64,000 bases of DNA from Cellulosimicrobium sp. Marseille-Q4280 (GCF_943181405.1 NZ_CALPBY010000002.1:372001-436000), one strand, 5' to 3'; shown: positions 50,347 through 59,640, counted from the first letter of the stretch. The notes: generated by a model not told the origin, from the letters alone. Made by a program: numbers and translations.

Positions 50347-52070
50347 CCGCGGGCAGCGGGGCGCGCGGGTCCGACGACCGCCGCCGGGACCAGGGGTCGA
50401 ACGCACGTTCGAGCGGTCGTCCCGATCGAGGCGCGCGTGACGACAAGGGGTCGAACGCACGTTCGAACCCGGCCCCCCGAGGAGGGGCCGGTGCGTCGAA
50501 CACGCGTTCGACGTCCGCCTCCGGCAGCGGTCGCTCGAGCCGCGACGGCGGTGCCGAGGACGCCCGCCGCGACGCCCGCGGGCGCCAGCGCGGCGCCGCC
50601 CGGTCCCGCGGCGAGGCGAGCCACTCCTCCGTGGCCCCGTCGCAGCGCCGCAAGGGCACCGACCCCGCGCGCACCGCCGCCTTCGACGTCCTGCGCGAGG
50701 TCGACGGCTCCGACGCCTACGCCAACCTCGTGCTGCCCCCGCTGCTGCGCCAGCGCGAGATCCGCGGGCGCGACGCCGGGTTCGCCACCGAGCTCGCCTA
50801 CGGCACCCTGCGCCTGCGCGGACGCTACGACGCCATCCTCGCGCGGTGCCTCGACCGACCCCTCGACCGCCTCGACCCGCCCGTCCTCGACATCCTGCGG
50901 CTCGGCGCCCACCAGCTCCTCGGCATGCGGGTCCCGCAGCACGCCGCCGTCTCGGAGACCGTCGGCCTCGCCCGCGCGTGCACCGGGGCGGGCAGCGCCC
51001 AGCTCGTCAACGCCGTCCTGCGCCGCGTCGCGCGCACCCCGCTCGACGACTGGCTCGCCCAGGTCGCCGCCGACGCCCCGGACGAGCTCACGGCGCTCGC
51101 GGCCACCGGCTCGCACCCCGTGTGGGTCGCCCGCGCCCTGCGCGACGCCCTCGCCGGCGCGGGCCGCGACCCGGGAGAGCTCGCCGACCTCCTCGCCGCC
51201 GACAACGACGCGCCCCGCGTCACGCTCGTCGCCCGCCCCGGGCTCGCCGACCCCGACGAGCTCGCCGACGACCGCACCACCCCCGGCCGCTGGGCCCCCA
51301 CGGCGCTCGTCCTCGACGGCGGCGACCCCGCCGCGTTCGGCGCCGTGCGCGACGGGCGCGCCGGCGTGCAGGACGAGGGCAGCCAGCTCGTCGCCCTGGC
51401 CCTCGCCGCCGCCCCGCTCGGCGACGGCGGCGCGGACGGCCCGTCGGTCGGCCCCGACGCCCGCTGGCTCGACCTGTGCGCCGGCCCCGGCGGCAAGGCC
51501 GCGCTCCTCGGCGCCCTCGCCGCCGAGCGCGGGGCCCGCCTCGTCGCGAACGAGGTCCAGCCGCACCGCGCCCGCCTCGTCGAGAAGGCGCTCGCGGCCG
51601 TGCCGCCCGATGCGGTGGAGGCCGTGCGGACCGGGGACGGGCGCGACGTCGGGCAGGACGAGCCCGCCGCCTACGACCGTGTGCTGCTCGACGCCCCGTG
51701 CACCGGCCTCGGCGCGCTGCGCCGCCGACCCGAGTCTCGCTGGCGGCGCACGCCGGGCGACGTCGCCGTCCTCACCGGGCTCCAGCGCGCCCTGCTCGCG
51801 TCCGCCCTCGATGCGGTGCGACCCGGGGGAGTGGTCGCCTACGTCACGTGCTCCCCGCACCTCGCGGAGACCCAGGTGGTCGTCGCGGACGTGCTGCGCC
51901 GGCGCGACGACGTCGAGATCCTGGACACGCCCGCGGTGGTCCGCGGTGTCGTCCGGCCGGAGTCCCGTGACGCCGTGGACCTGGGTGCGCGCCAGGACGT
52001 CCAGCTGTGGCCGCACGTCCACGGCACCGACGCCATGCACCTCACGCTCCTGCGACGCACGGCCGGCTGA
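50343..52070 (+). CDS. rsmB: 16S rRNA (cytosine-C5) methyltransferase RsmB
   Basis: A 575-residue RsmB/Fmu protein, which methylates C967 of 16S rRNA in Escherichia coli. A disordered Arg/Ser/Gly-rich extension (residues 1-105) precedes the NusB-like domain ([25 protein letters not shown]) and the SAM-binding methyltransferase domain ([53 protein letters not shown], with the two catalytic Cys). The extension contains three in-phase copies of S-N-A/T-R-S encoded by perfect palindromes. It overlaps fmt by 4 bp. Confidence 0.94.
   Translation: MTAGSGARGSDDRRRDQGSNARSSGRPDRGARDDKGSNARSNPAPRGGAGASNTRSTSASGSGRSSRDGGAEDARRDARGRQRGAARSRGEASHSSVAPSQRRKGTDPARTAAFDVLREVDGSDAYANLVLPPLLRQREIRGRDAGFATELAYGTLRLRGRYDAILARCLDRPLDRLDPPVLDILRLGAHQLLGMRVPQHAAVSETVGLARACTGAGSAQLVNAVLRRVARTPLDDWLAQVAADAPDELTALAATGSHPVWVARALRDALAGAGRDPGELADLLAADNDAPRVTLVARPGLADPDELADDRTTPGRWAPTALVLDGGDPAAFGAVRDGRAGVQDEGSQLVALALAAAPLGDGGADGPSVGPDARWLDLCAGPGGKAALLGALAAERGARLVANEVQPHRARLVEKALAAVPPDAVEAVRTGDGRDVGQDEPAAYDRVLLDAPCTGLGALRRRPESRWRRTPGDVAVLTGLQRALLASALDAVRPGGVVAYVTCSPHLAETQVVVADVLRRRDDVEILDTPAVVRGVVRPESRDAVDLGARQDVQLWPHVHGTDAMHLTLLRRTAG
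50397..50511. repeat. Three TCGAAC-N4-GTTCGA palindromes in the rsmB 5' coding region
   Basis: Three 16-bp palindromes lie at 50397-50412, 50451-50466 (both with spacer GCAC) and 50496-50511 (spacer ACGC). Their half-sites are identical and match the actinobacterial SOS box. Their start-to-start distances are 54 and 45 bp, multiples of three, so each encodes Ser-Asn-Ala/Thr-Arg-Ser. The first two copies share about 21 bp. They could be LexA sites, another regulator's sites or a spreading repeat. Confidence 0.85.
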
Positions 52071-52103
52071 TCGCGCCGGCTGTCGGGATATCACGCCGCG
52101 GAT

Positions 52104-52156
52104 CCGGTGTCGTGTTAACCTGACCCAACGGTCGCGTCAGCGAATCACGACACCGG
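52104..52156 (+). promoter_or_regulatory. Inverted repeat operator candidate upstream of hipB
   Basis: CCGGTGTCGTG (52104-52114) is repeated in perfect inverted form as CACGACACCGG (52146-52156), 31 nt apart. The right arm runs into the GGAGGG ribosome binding site of hipB. HipB-type antitoxins repress their own operon by binding such repeats, so this is the likely operator. Confidence 0.7.
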
Positions 52157-52164
52157 AGGGTCTC

Positions 52165-52392
52165 ATGGCCGACACCTGGACCACGCCGCGCAACCCGCGC
52201 GACCTCGGCACCTACCTCAGCCACGTCCGCAGGGCCCGAGGCCTCACCCAGGCGCAGGTCGCCGACGACCTCGGCATCACCCGCCAGTACCTCTCCGAGC
52301 TCGAGAACGGCGTCGAGAACCTCTGGGTCCAGCGGCTCTTCGAGCTCCTCGACGTCCTCGAGGTCGACCTGCGCCTCCAGGAGCGCCCGTGA
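52165..52392 (+). CDS. hipB: HipB-type XRE-family antitoxin
   Basis: A 75-residue DNA-binding protein with a single XRE helix-turn-helix (LGTYLSHVRRARGLTQAQVADDLGITRQYLSELENGVENLWVQRLFELLDVL, split over five helices). It should bind its operator and neutralise the HipA kinase. The ATG at 52165 has CGGAGGG upstream. Its stop overlaps the hipA start as GTGA, the standard toxin-antitoxin coupling. The antitoxin is intact although the toxin reading frame is broken. Confidence 0.9.
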   Translation: MADTWTTPRNPRDLGTYLSHVRRARGLTQAQVADDLGITRQYLSELENGVENLWVQRLFELLDVLEVDLRLQERP

Positions 52393-53673
52393 CCCTCACA
52401 CCCACCGTCACGGCCTGGCTCTACGACACCCCCGTCGCGACCCTCGCACCCGCCGACGCCCGCAGCGCCGACGGCACCCACCGCGTCACGCTCACCTGGA
52501 CCCCCGAGGCGCTCGACCGCTGGGGACGCAACGCCCGCGTGCTGTCCCACCTCCTGCCCCTCACCGCGCCGGACGACCCACCACCCCACCCCGCCCGCGT
52601 CGCCGCCTGGCTCGACGGGCTCCTGCCCGAGGGACGCACCCGCGACGCCCTCGCCATCGACGCCGGCATCGACCCCGACGACACGCTCGCCTTCCTCGCC
52701 CGCTACGGCCACGACACCGCCGGCGCCGTCCTCCTCACCGCCGCCGGGCACACCCCGCCCCACCCGCACCACCCGAACCCCTCGACGACGCCGCCGTGGC
52801 ACGCCTCCTGCGCGCCGCCGCCGCCCGCGCCGGCGGCACCGAACGGCACGAGCACCTCACCAGCTCCCTGCCCGGCATGGAACCCAAGATCACGCTCCTG
52901 CGCGACCACCACGGCTGGGCACGGCCCCACGGCACGAGCCCCACCACCCACATCCTCGGCCGCCCCCCCTCCGACTCGCCCCCGCCGCCCTCGCCACCAC
53001 GGAGGCCGCCAGCCTCGACCCCGCCCGCCGCACCGGCCTCACCACCGTCGACGCCCACGTCACCGAGATCGAGGGCGAACGCTGCATCGTCGTCACCCGC
53101 TACGACCGCGTCCCGCACCCCACCGGCATCCGCCGCGTCCACCAGGAGGACACCGCCCAAGCGCCCGGGATCAACACCCGGGACCCCGAACGCAAGTTCC
53201 AGCACGGCCGCGCCCTGCCCTCCCTCGCCCGCATCGCCCGCGTCCTGCGCGACGACGGCACCCGGCCCGACCCCCTCCTCGCCCTCACCACCTTCAACCT
53301 CGCCATCGGCAACACCGACGCCCACGCCAAGAACATCTCGCTCCTGCGCCACGACGACGGCACCGTCCGCCTCGCCCCCGCCTACGACGTCTCCATGCAC
53401 CTCCACCACCCCCACGCCTCCCGCACCTTCGCCATGGACGTCGCCGGCACCCGCGACATGGACGCCCTCACCGCCGAGCACCTCGTCACCGAAGGCACCA
53501 CCTGGGGGCTGCCCCGACGCCGCGCCCACCGCGTCGTCACCCGCACCCTCGACGACCTCGCCGGAGCGCTCGCGGACGTCGACCGTGACGCCCACCCCGG
53601 GGTCGGGCGGCGCGCGTGGCGCACGGTCGAGGAGCGCACGGCCACCCTGCGCCGCCAGGCGGCGAGCCTCTAG
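52389..53673 (+). pseudogene. hipA: HipA-type toxin kinase, broken by two frameshifts
   Basis: The gene reads in three successive frames. Frame A from GTG 52389 gives the HipA N-terminal domain (LPEGRTRDALAIDAGIDPDDTLAFLARYGHD) to about 52770. Frame B carries SLPGMEPKITLL and PTTHILG to about 52970. Frame C carries the rest, with RYDR, the kinase motif NLAIGNTDAHAKNISLL and the metal-binding APAYDVS, to the stop at 53673. Each step is a loss of one base (or gain of two) in C-rich runs. Restored, it would be about 428 residues. It is a true pseudogene or contains homopolymer sequencing errors. Confidence 0.85.
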
Positions 53674-54254
53674 CCAGGAACCGTCCCGGCGGTCCCGGCG
53701 GTCCCGGCGGTCCCGGCGTCGTCCGCCGGTGTCGTCAGGGTGCGCTGCAGGAGGATCGTGTCGACCCACCGGCCGTGCTTGAAGCCGACCGCGGTCAACC
53801 GTCCCGCCTCCACGAACCCGAACCGGCGGTGCAGCGGGAGGGAGCCCGCGGCGTCGGGCACGTCGGCGACGACGGACACCACCTGGCGCACGCCCGCGGC
53901 GCGGAGCGCGTCGAGCAGGGCGTCGAGGAGCGCCGTGCCGATGCCCTGACCGGTGTACCGGGGGTCGAGGTAGATCGTGTCCTCGACGGTGTGCCGGTAC
54001 GCGGCCTTCGGCCGCCAGGGGGCGGCGTAGGCGTACCCGGCGACGACGCCGTCGACGTCGGCCACGAGGAACGGGAGGCCCCCGTCGGCGAGCTCGCGTC
54101 GCTTGGCCTCCCAGCGCCCGACGTCCCACGGCTCCTCCTCGAAGGTCACCTGCGTGTCGCGGACGAACGGGGCGAAGATCTCCACGACGCGCGGGAGGTC
54201 GGCGGCGACGAGCGGACGGACGGTGGCACGCGGCGGGGGAGGGGAGGAGTCCAC
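53670..54254 (-). CDS. GNAT acetyltransferase (phosphinothricin acetyltransferase-like)
   Basis: A 194-residue enzyme. RATVRPLVAADLPRVVEIFAPFVRDTQVTFEEEPW is the N-terminal signature of the Pat/Bar-like group, and the acetyl-CoA site is YLDPRYTGQGIGTALLDALLDAL, followed by LPLHRRFGFVEAGRLTAVGFKHGRWVDTILLQ. The substrate is unknown; many relatives acetylate methionine sulfone/sulfoximine rather than phosphinothricin. The C-terminal tail is encoded by a 9-bp tandem repeat (Ala-Gly-Thr units). The GTG at 54254 is used. Its stop overlaps the hipA stop on the other strand. Confidence 0.9.
   Translation of the reverse strand: MDSSPPPPRATVRPLVAADLPRVVEIFAPFVRDTQVTFEEEPWDVGRWEAKRRELADGGLPFLVADVDGVVAGYAYAAPWRPKAAYRHTVEDTIYLDPRYTGQGIGTALLDALLDALRAAGVRQVVSVVADVPDAAGSLPLHRRFGFVEAGRLTAVGFKHGRWVDTILLQRTLTTPADDAGTAGTAGTAGTVPG
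53683..53718. repeat. 9-bp tandem repeat, four exact copies
   Basis: GTCCCGGCG occurs four times in a row without change (53683, 53692, 53701, 53710). It encodes the Ala-Gly-Thr repeats at the C terminus of the acetyltransferase on the minus strand. Being a multiple of three, copy-number change would alter tail length without a frameshift. Confidence 0.9.
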
Positions 54255-54293
54255 GGGGCGATCGTAGGGTGCGGCGCGCAGAGGGTGGCGCCC

Positions 54294-54299
54294 TAGGCT
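54294..54299 (+). promoter_or_regulatory. Probable -10 box of rpe, leaderless spacing
   Basis: TAGGCT ends 7 nt before the ATG at 54307. A GTG at 54301 in the same frame is too close to the -10 to be a start. Confidence 0.6.
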
Positions 54300-54306
54300 G
54301 GTGCCC

Positions 54307-54972
54307 ATGGCAGCCCTCATCGCCCCGAGCATCCTGTCCGCCGACTTCGCCAACCTCGAGCGGGACCTCCGCGCGATCGAGTCCGCGGACTACGCGCACG
54401 TCGACGTCATGGACAACCACTTCGTGCCGAACCTCACGCTGGGGCTCCCGGTCTTCGAGCGGCTCGCCCAGGTCTCCCCGGTGCCGATCGACGCGCACCT
54501 CATGATCGACGACCCGGACCGCTGGGCGCCGGCGTACGCGGAGGCCGGCGCGGCGTCGGTGACCTTCCACGCGGAGGCGGCGACGGCGCCCGTGCGGCTC
54601 GCGCGCGAGCTGCGCCGGCTCGGGGCACGGGCCGGCGTCGCGCTGCGCCCCGCGACGCCCGTCGAGCCGTTCCTCGACCTGCTGCCCGAGGTCGACATGA
54701 TCCTCGTCATGACGGTCGAGCCGGGCTTCGGCGGCCAGTCGTTCATCGACGGCACGCTGCCCAAGATCCGCCGCGCGCGGGAGGCGGTGAGCGAGGCGGG
54801 CCTCGACGTCTGGATCCAGGTGGACGGGGGAGTGTCGCGGTCCACGATCGAGCGCGCGGCCGACGCCGGCGCGAACGTCTTCGTGGCGGGGTCGGCGGTC
54901 TACGGGGCCGAGAGCATCCCGGGGGAGATCCAGGCGTTGCGGGAGCTGGCCGAGGCGGCCCACGTCCACTGA
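54307..54972 (+). CDS. rpe: Ribulose-phosphate 3-epimerase
   Basis: A 221-residue TIM-barrel enzyme of the pentose phosphate pathway that interconverts ribulose 5-phosphate and xylulose 5-phosphate. [34 protein letters not shown] (metal-binding His and Asp), [27 protein letters not shown] and [13 protein letters not shown] are all present. Ribulose 5-phosphate is also the precursor of the 3,4-dihydroxybutanone phosphate made by ribBA downstream, but the rib operon has its own riboswitch. Confidence 0.96.
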   Translation: MAALIAPSILSADFANLERDLRAIESADYAHVDVMDNHFVPNLTLGLPVFERLAQVSPVPIDAHLMIDDPDRWAPAYAEAGAASVTFHAEAATAPVRLARELRRLGARAGVALRPATPVEPFLDLLPEVDMILVMTVEPGFGGQSFIDGTLPKIRRAREAVSEAGLDVWIQVDGGVSRSTIERAADAGANVFVAGSAVYGAESIPGEIQALRELAEAAHVH

Positions 54973-55006
54973 CGTCGCGCTGACGCGTCCCGGCGAGCGA
55001 GACCGT

Positions 55007-55025
55007 CGCAGCGGCTGCCGCTGCG
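55007..55025 (+). terminator. Hairpin after rpe, in a 606-bp gap
   Basis: CGCAGCGG (55007-55014) pairs with CCGCTGCG (55018-55025) around CTG, 34 bp after the rpe stop. No T run follows. The gap from 54973 to 55578 holds this hairpin, an A7 run at about 55051-55057 that is unusual in this genome, a stretch without a recognised gene (55060-55270) and the FMN riboswitch with its expression platform. Confidence 0.55.
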
Positions 55026-55273
55026 CGATCGCCGTCGACGTCCCTCCTTCAAAAAAAGTGTGCCAAGCGCGCATCACCACACATCACCACCCAGCAGCAC
55101 CCACCACCAGCACGGAAAAACCAGGCCCGGCCGGCGTCCGAGGAACGCCGCCCGGGTCGAGCTCGTGCCCCACGCGTCGGCGTTCACGTTCGTGTTCACG
55201 TCCGTCCGGCCACCGGACCATGGGGGAGGGCCCGTGCCGGTGTGGCATCCTGGACGGCAGCAGTACGCACGAA

Positions 55274-55394
55274 CGTGCTCCGGGGTCGGTGCAATTCCGA
55301 GCCGGCGGTGACAGTCCGCGACCCGCGCCCTATGCGCGGTTGACCTGGTGGAACTCCAGGACCGACGGTGACAGTCCGGATGGGAGGAAGCACG
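55274..55394 (+). promoter_or_regulatory. FMN riboswitch (RFN element)
   Basis: The element opens with GTGCTCCGGGGTCGGTG and closes with GGAGGAAGCAC; GTGC/GCAC (55275-55278/55390-55393) form P1. The conserved GCCGGCGGTGACAGTCCGCG and ACCGACGGTGACAGTCCGGAT segments lie between. It controls the rib operon, with FMN expected to reduce expression. A 7-bp hairpin at 55437-55452 in the 184 nt before ribD may belong to the expression platform. Confidence 0.95.
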
Positions 55395-55578
55395 TGCGGC
55401 GCGGTCGACCCCTCGGGGGAGCCGGCCACGTGTGACCCGGACGGTCGTCCGGTTCCGCGTGAGCCGTCGACCTCGGCGAGCCGACCCGCCGTGGTGAGCG
55501 TCGGCGTCGGGTCCCACGGGCCTTGGCGACGCGCCCGCCCTCGCCCCGGAGTACCCGTGCCCGGCAGGACGAGGACCG

Positions 55579-56676
55579 ATGGGCGCGCAGCACCTGACGA
55601 TCGACGGCGCGATGTCGCGCGCGCTCGAGCTCGCCGCGCGCGGCCCGGCGTACGGCCCCAACCCGCGGGTGGGCTGCGTCCTGCTCGGCCCGCCCACGGG
55701 TGCGGGCCCCGTGCCCGACGGAGCGGCCGCCGACGCCGTCGACACCCGGGTGCGCGTCGTGCTCGCCGAGGGGTACCACCGCGGGGCGGGCACGCCGCAC
55801 GCGGAGGCCGCGGCGCTTGCCGACGCCCGTGAGCGCGGGGTCGACGTGCGCGGCGCGACGGCGGTCGTGACCCTCGAGCCGTGCGCGCACGTCGGACGTA
55901 CACCACCCTGCGCGGACGCGCTCCTCGCGGCCGGTGCGGCCGAGGTCGTCCACGCCGTCGACGACCCGAACCCCGCCGCGGCGGGCGGTGGCGCGCGCCT
56001 GCGCGCCGCCGGCGTCCGCGTCGTGAGGGGCGTGCGCGCAGCCGAGGGCTCCGCCCTGCTGCACGTGTGGCTCACCGCGGTACGCCGCGGGTCGCCGTAC
56101 GTCACGCTCAAGACCGCCACGACGCTCGACGGGTTCGTCGCCGCGCAGGACGGGACGAGCCGCTGGATCACCGGCCCGGAGTCGCGTGCGCACGCCCACC
56201 GCGTCCGGGCGACCGTCGACGCCATGGCCGTTGGCTCGGGCACCGTCCGCGCCGACGACCCGGCGCTCACCGCGCGCGTGCCGGGTCCCGACGGCGTCGA
56301 GCGGCTCGCCGACCACCAGCCGCTGCGTGTCGTCGTCGGGCGCTCGGGGATCCCACCGCGCGCGCGGCTGCGCGGCGAGGGCGGCGCTCTCGTGCACGTG
56401 CGCACGCACGACGTGGCCGAGGTGCTCGCGGAGCTCGCCGCGCGCGACGTGCGGCACGTGCACGTCGAGGGTGGTCCGACGCTCGCGACGGCGTTCCTCG
56501 CGGCGGGCGCGGTCGACGAGCTGCACGCCTACGTCGCCCCGGTGCTGCTGGGGTCAGGTCGGCGCGTCGTGGGCGACCTGGGCGTGACGACGATCGGGGC
56601 CGCGCGGCGGTTCCGCACGATCGAGGTACGGCGTGTCGGTGACGACGCGCTGACGGTGTCGAGACGGATCGGCTGA
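55579..56676 (+). CDS. ribD: Bifunctional riboflavin deaminase/reductase RibD
   Basis: A 365-residue enzyme for two steps of riboflavin synthesis. The N-terminal deaminase (to about residue 150) has the zinc site HAEAAAL and LEPCAHVGRTPPCADALL. The C-terminal reductase has SPYVTLKTATTLDGFVAAQDGTSRWITG and HVHVEGGPTLATAFL. The ATG at 55579 has GACGAGGA upstream and lies 184 nt after the FMN riboswitch. ribE follows after 17 bp. Confidence 0.95.
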   Translation: MGAQHLTIDGAMSRALELAARGPAYGPNPRVGCVLLGPPTGAGPVPDGAAADAVDTRVRVVLAEGYHRGAGTPHAEAAALADARERGVDVRGATAVVTLEPCAHVGRTPPCADALLAAGAAEVVHAVDDPNPAAAGGGARLRAAGVRVVRGVRAAEGSALLHVWLTAVRRGSPYVTLKTATTLDGFVAAQDGTSRWITGPESRAHAHRVRATVDAMAVGSGTVRADDPALTARVPGPDGVERLADHQPLRVVVGRSGIPPRARLRGEGGALVHVRTHDVAEVLAELAARDVRHVHVEGGPTLATAFLAAGAVDELHAYVAPVLLGSGRRVVGDLGVTTIGAARRFRTIEVRRVGDDALTVSRRIG

Positions 56677-56693
56677 GAGGCAGGAGAGACCGC

Positions 56694-57305
56694 ATGTTCA
56701 CGGGGATCGTCGAGGAGATCGGCTCGGTGCGCGAGATCGCGTTCCCGGGCGGCGGAGGCACGGACGCGGTGCTGACGATCGAGGGGCCGCTGGTGACGTC
56801 GGACGCGTCGCCGGGTGACTCGATCGCGGTCGACGGCGTGTGCCTCACCGTCTCCGCGCTCGGCGACGACGGGACGTTCCGGGCCGACGTCATGCCGGAG
56901 TCGCTGCGCCGTACGACGCTCGGCGACCTCCGTCCGGGGTCGCGGGTCGACCTCGAGCGGGCGGTGCGCGTGGACGCCCGGTTGGGCGGCCACGTGGTGC
57001 AGGGGCACGTCGACGGCGTCGCGACGCTCGCGAGCCGCGACCCGGGTGACCGCTGGGACGACCTGGTCTTCTCCGCGCCGGCCGCGCTCCTGCGCTACGT
57101 CGCGGAGAAGGGGTCGATCGCGGTGAGCGGGGTCTCGCTCACGGTCACGCACGTCGACGACACGACGTTCGGCGTCTCCCTCATCCCGACGACGCTCGAG
57201 GCGACGGTCCTCGGCGCGCTGACCCCCGGGGACCGCGTGAACGTCGAGGTCGACGTCCTCGCGAAGTACGTCGAGCGGCTGCTCGCCACCGGAGCGTCGT
57301 CGTGA
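56694..57305 (+). CDS. ribE: Riboflavin synthase alpha chain
   Basis: A 203-residue enzyme that dismutates two lumazines to riboflavin. It has the two repeated lumazine-binding barrels: [12 protein letters not shown] with [10 protein letters not shown] in the first and [13 protein letters not shown] with [11 protein letters not shown] in the second. The ATG at 56694 has AGGAGAG upstream. The end overlaps the ribBA start as GTGA. Confidence 0.95.
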   Translation: MFTGIVEEIGSVREIAFPGGGGTDAVLTIEGPLVTSDASPGDSIAVDGVCLTVSALGDDGTFRADVMPESLRRTTLGDLRPGSRVDLERAVRVDARLGGHVVQGHVDGVATLASRDPGDRWDDLVFSAPAALLRYVAEKGSIAVSGVSLTVTHVDDTTFGVSLIPTTLEATVLGALTPGDRVNVEVDVLAKYVERLLATGASS

Positions 57306-58714
57306 GCGGGGGCGACGCCGTGGCGGACGACGCGGTGACGGGCGGGGTGCGGCTGGGCACGGTCGAGGAGGCGCTGGCGGCGCTCCGTGCGGGGCGGCCG
57401 GTGCTGGTGGCGGACTCCCCGGACCGGGAGAACGAGGCGGACGTGGTGTTCGCGGCGCGGGACGTGTCGGCGGAGTGGGTGGCGTGGACGATCCGTCACT
57501 CGTCGGGCTACCTGTGCGCGCCGATGCCGGCGGCGCGGGCGGACGCGCTGGAGCTGCCGTTGATGGTGCCGCGGAGCGAGGACCCGCGGCGGACGGCGTA
57601 CACGGTGACGGTGGACGCGGCGTCGGGTGTGACGACGGGGATCTCGGCGCAGGACCGGGCACGGACGTTGCGGGTGCTGGCGGACCCGGGGTCGGGTGCG
57701 GGCGACCTGATCCGGCCGGGGCACGTGCTGCCGTTGCGGGCCGTCCCGGGCGGGGTGCTGCACCGTGCGGGGCACACGGAGGCGGCGGTGGACCTGGTGC
57801 GCCTGGCGGGCGCGGGCGAGGTGGGGGGCATCGCGGAGCTGGTGCGCGACGACGGGTCGATGATGCGTCTGGAGGACGCGGCGGCGCTGGCGGAGCGGGA
57901 CGGTCTGGTGCTGCTGACGATCGCGGACCTGGTGGCGTGGCGGCGGGTGCACGACCCTGCGGCGACGGAGCCGTCGGGTCCTGCGGGGGTGGACCGGGGG
58001 CTGTCGGTGCGGCGGGTGCACCGGACGGCGGAGGCGGCGCTGCCGACGGAGCACGGCGTGTTCCGCGTGCGGGGGTACCGGGACCTGCGGACGGGGGCGG
58101 AGCACGTGGCGCTGGTCCCGGCGGAGCAGGTGCCGGGGGAGCCGGTCTCGTCCCGCCCGTCCGCGAGCGCCGGTGGGGCGGTGGCGCCGGTGGTGCGGGT
58201 GCACTCGGAGTGCTTGACGGGGGATGCGTTCGGGTCGTTGCGGTGCGACTGCGGTCCGCAGCTGCGGGTGGCGATGGCGCGGGTCGCGGCGGAGGGTGGT
58301 GCGGTGGTGTACCTGCGGGGGCACGAGGGTCGGGGGATCGGCCTGCTGGCGAAGCTGGGGGCGTACGAGCTGCAGGACGCGGGTCTGGACACGGTGCAGG
58401 CGAACCTGGAGCTGGGGTGGCCGGCGGACCGTCGGGAGTACGGGGCGGCGGCGGCGATCCTGGCGGACCTGGGGCTGTCGCGGGTGACGTTGCTGACGAA
58501 CAACCCGGCGAAGGTGACGGGTCTGGTGGCGCACGGGATCGACGTCGCGGGGACGGAGCGGATCGAGGTGGGTCACGGGGAGCACAACCGGGCGTACCTG
58601 GTGACGAAGAAGGTGGCGATGGGTCACCTGCTGGAGACGATCGAGGCCCCGGGTGGGGTCGGGGCAGCTGTGTCGGTGTCGGACGAGTCGGGCGAGACGG
58701 AGGAGGGGCGATGA
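57302..58714 (+). CDS. ribBA: Bifunctional DHBP synthase / GTP cyclohydrolase II
   Basis: A 470-residue fusion making both riboflavin precursors. The N-terminal 3,4-dihydroxy-2-butanone 4-phosphate synthase has [22 protein letters not shown] and [12 protein letters not shown]. The C-terminal GTP cyclohydrolase II has [18 protein letters not shown] (three zinc Cys) and [12 protein letters not shown]. Third codon positions are markedly G-rich (GTG, CTG, GCG) compared with upstream genes. It overlaps ribE and ribH by 4 bp each. Confidence 0.96.
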   Translation: MSGGDAVADDAVTGGVRLGTVEEALAALRAGRPVLVADSPDRENEADVVFAARDVSAEWVAWTIRHSSGYLCAPMPAARADALELPLMVPRSEDPRRTAYTVTVDAASGVTTGISAQDRARTLRVLADPGSGAGDLIRPGHVLPLRAVPGGVLHRAGHTEAAVDLVRLAGAGEVGGIAELVRDDGSMMRLEDAAALAERDGLVLLTIADLVAWRRVHDPAATEPSGPAGVDRGLSVRRVHRTAEAALPTEHGVFRVRGYRDLRTGAEHVALVPAEQVPGEPVSSRPSASAGGAVAPVVRVHSECLTGDAFGSLRCDCGPQLRVAMARVAAEGGAVVYLRGHEGRGIGLLAKLGAYELQDAGLDTVQANLELGWPADRREYGAAAAILADLGLSRVTLLTNNPAKVTGLVAHGIDVAGTERIEVGHGEHNRAYLVTKKVAMGHLLETIEAPGGVGAAVSVSDESGETEEGR

Positions 58715-59178
58715 GTGGTGCGGGTGCGCCGTCGATCGAGGTGGACGGGTCGGGGCTGCGGGTGACGGTGGTCGCGGCGAGCTGGCACACGGAGGTGATG
58801 GACGGTCTGGTGGCGGGTGCGCGGCGCGCGCTGGCGGCGGCGCACGTGTCGCACGTGTCGGTGGTGCGGGTGCCGGGGTCGTTCGAGCTGCCGGTGGCGG
58901 CGGCGCGGGCGGTGGAGCACGGTGCGGACGCGGTGGTTGCGCTGGGTGTGGTGATCCGTGGGGGGACACCGCACTTCGAGTACGTGTGCCAGGCGGCGAC
59001 CCTGGGGTTGACGGACGTGAGCGTGCGGTCGGGGGTGCCGGTGGGGTTCGGGGTGCTGACGTGCGACGACGAGCAGCAGGCGCTGGACCGTGCGGGTCTG
59101 CCGGGTTCGCGCGAGGACAAGGGTGCGGAGGCGGCGGAGGCTGCGGTGGCGACGGTCGTGGCGCTGCGGTCCCTGTGA
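58711..59178 (+). CDS. ribH: 6,7-Dimethyl-8-ribityllumazine synthase
   Basis: A 155-residue enzyme that condenses the two precursors to lumazine and usually forms pentamers or 60-mers. [51 protein letters not shown] (active-site His) and [16 protein letters not shown] are signatures. It continues the strong G bias of ribBA. It overlaps ribBA as ATGA and ends the rib operon. Confidence 0.96.
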   Translation: MSGAGAPSIEVDGSGLRVTVVAASWHTEVMDGLVAGARRALAAAHVSHVSVVRVPGSFELPVAAARAVEHGADAVVALGVVIRGGTPHFEYVCQAATLGLTDVSVRSGVPVGFGVLTCDDEQQALDRAGLPGSREDKGAEAAEAAVATVVALRSL

Positions 59179-59257
59179 CGGTGGGTGCTGCGTCGTCGGA
59201 CGGTGTGACGTCGTGCCCGGTGGGCGGACCCGCGACGGGTCTGCCGGGGGCGCCGGA

Positions 59258-59263
59258 TACCCT
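59258..59263 (+). promoter_or_regulatory. Probable -10 box of hisE, leaderless spacing
   Basis: TACCCT ends 7 nt before the hisE GTG at 59271, with no ribosome binding site between. Confidence 0.6.
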
Positions 59264-59270
59264 GGGTCGT

Positions 59271-59534
59271 GTGAAGACGTTCGAGTCCCTGTTCGCCGAG
59301 CTCTCGGAGAAGGCCACGACGCGACCCGCCGGTTCCGGCACGGTCGCGGAGCTGGACGCCGGGGTGCATGCGATCGGGAAGAAGGTCGTCGAGGAGGCGG
59401 CCGAGGTGTGGATGGCCGCCGAGTACGAGGGCGACGTGAAGACGGCCGAGGAGATCTCCCAGCTGCTGTACCACCTGCAGGTGCTCATGCTCGCGAAGGG
59501 CCTGAGCCTGCAGGACGTGTACGAGCATCTGTGA
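59271..59534 (+). CDS. hisE: Phosphoribosyl-ATP pyrophosphatase
   Basis: An 87-residue all-alpha MazG-like enzyme for the second step of histidine synthesis. [25 protein letters not shown], the metal-binding [18 protein letters not shown] and [21 protein letters not shown], with its Glu and Asp clusters, are conserved. The GTG at 59271 gives MKTFESLF, the usual start. hisG follows after 106 bp, the common actinobacterial pair. Confidence 0.95.
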   Translation: MKTFESLFAELSEKATTRPAGSGTVAELDAGVHAIGKKVVEEAAEVWMAAEYEGDVKTAEEISQLLYHLQVLMLAKGLSLQDVYEHL

Positions 59535-59640
59535 GCGGCCCCCGCGGGTGGCGTGACCTGCCGCCGTCCGCGAGCGCCGCTCGTCCGATCTCCCGCCCGT
59601 GCTCCTGTACCCACCGTCTCCCCTGAACGAAGGTTCCACC

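Noticed and set aside
50397-50511. A CRISPR array or parS cluster
   Set aside because: Only three short palindromes with unequal spacing inside a coding region; the motif is not GTTTCAC-type parS and there are no cas genes.
53683-53718. A CRISPR-like repeat
   Set aside because: The units are 9 bp, contiguous and without spacers, and they lie in a coding sequence.
57475-59178. A 567-residue Gly/Ala-rich frame overlapping ribBA and ribH
   Set aside because: It arises from the strong G bias of the real genes; it has no domain and would need to overlap two well-supported enzymes.
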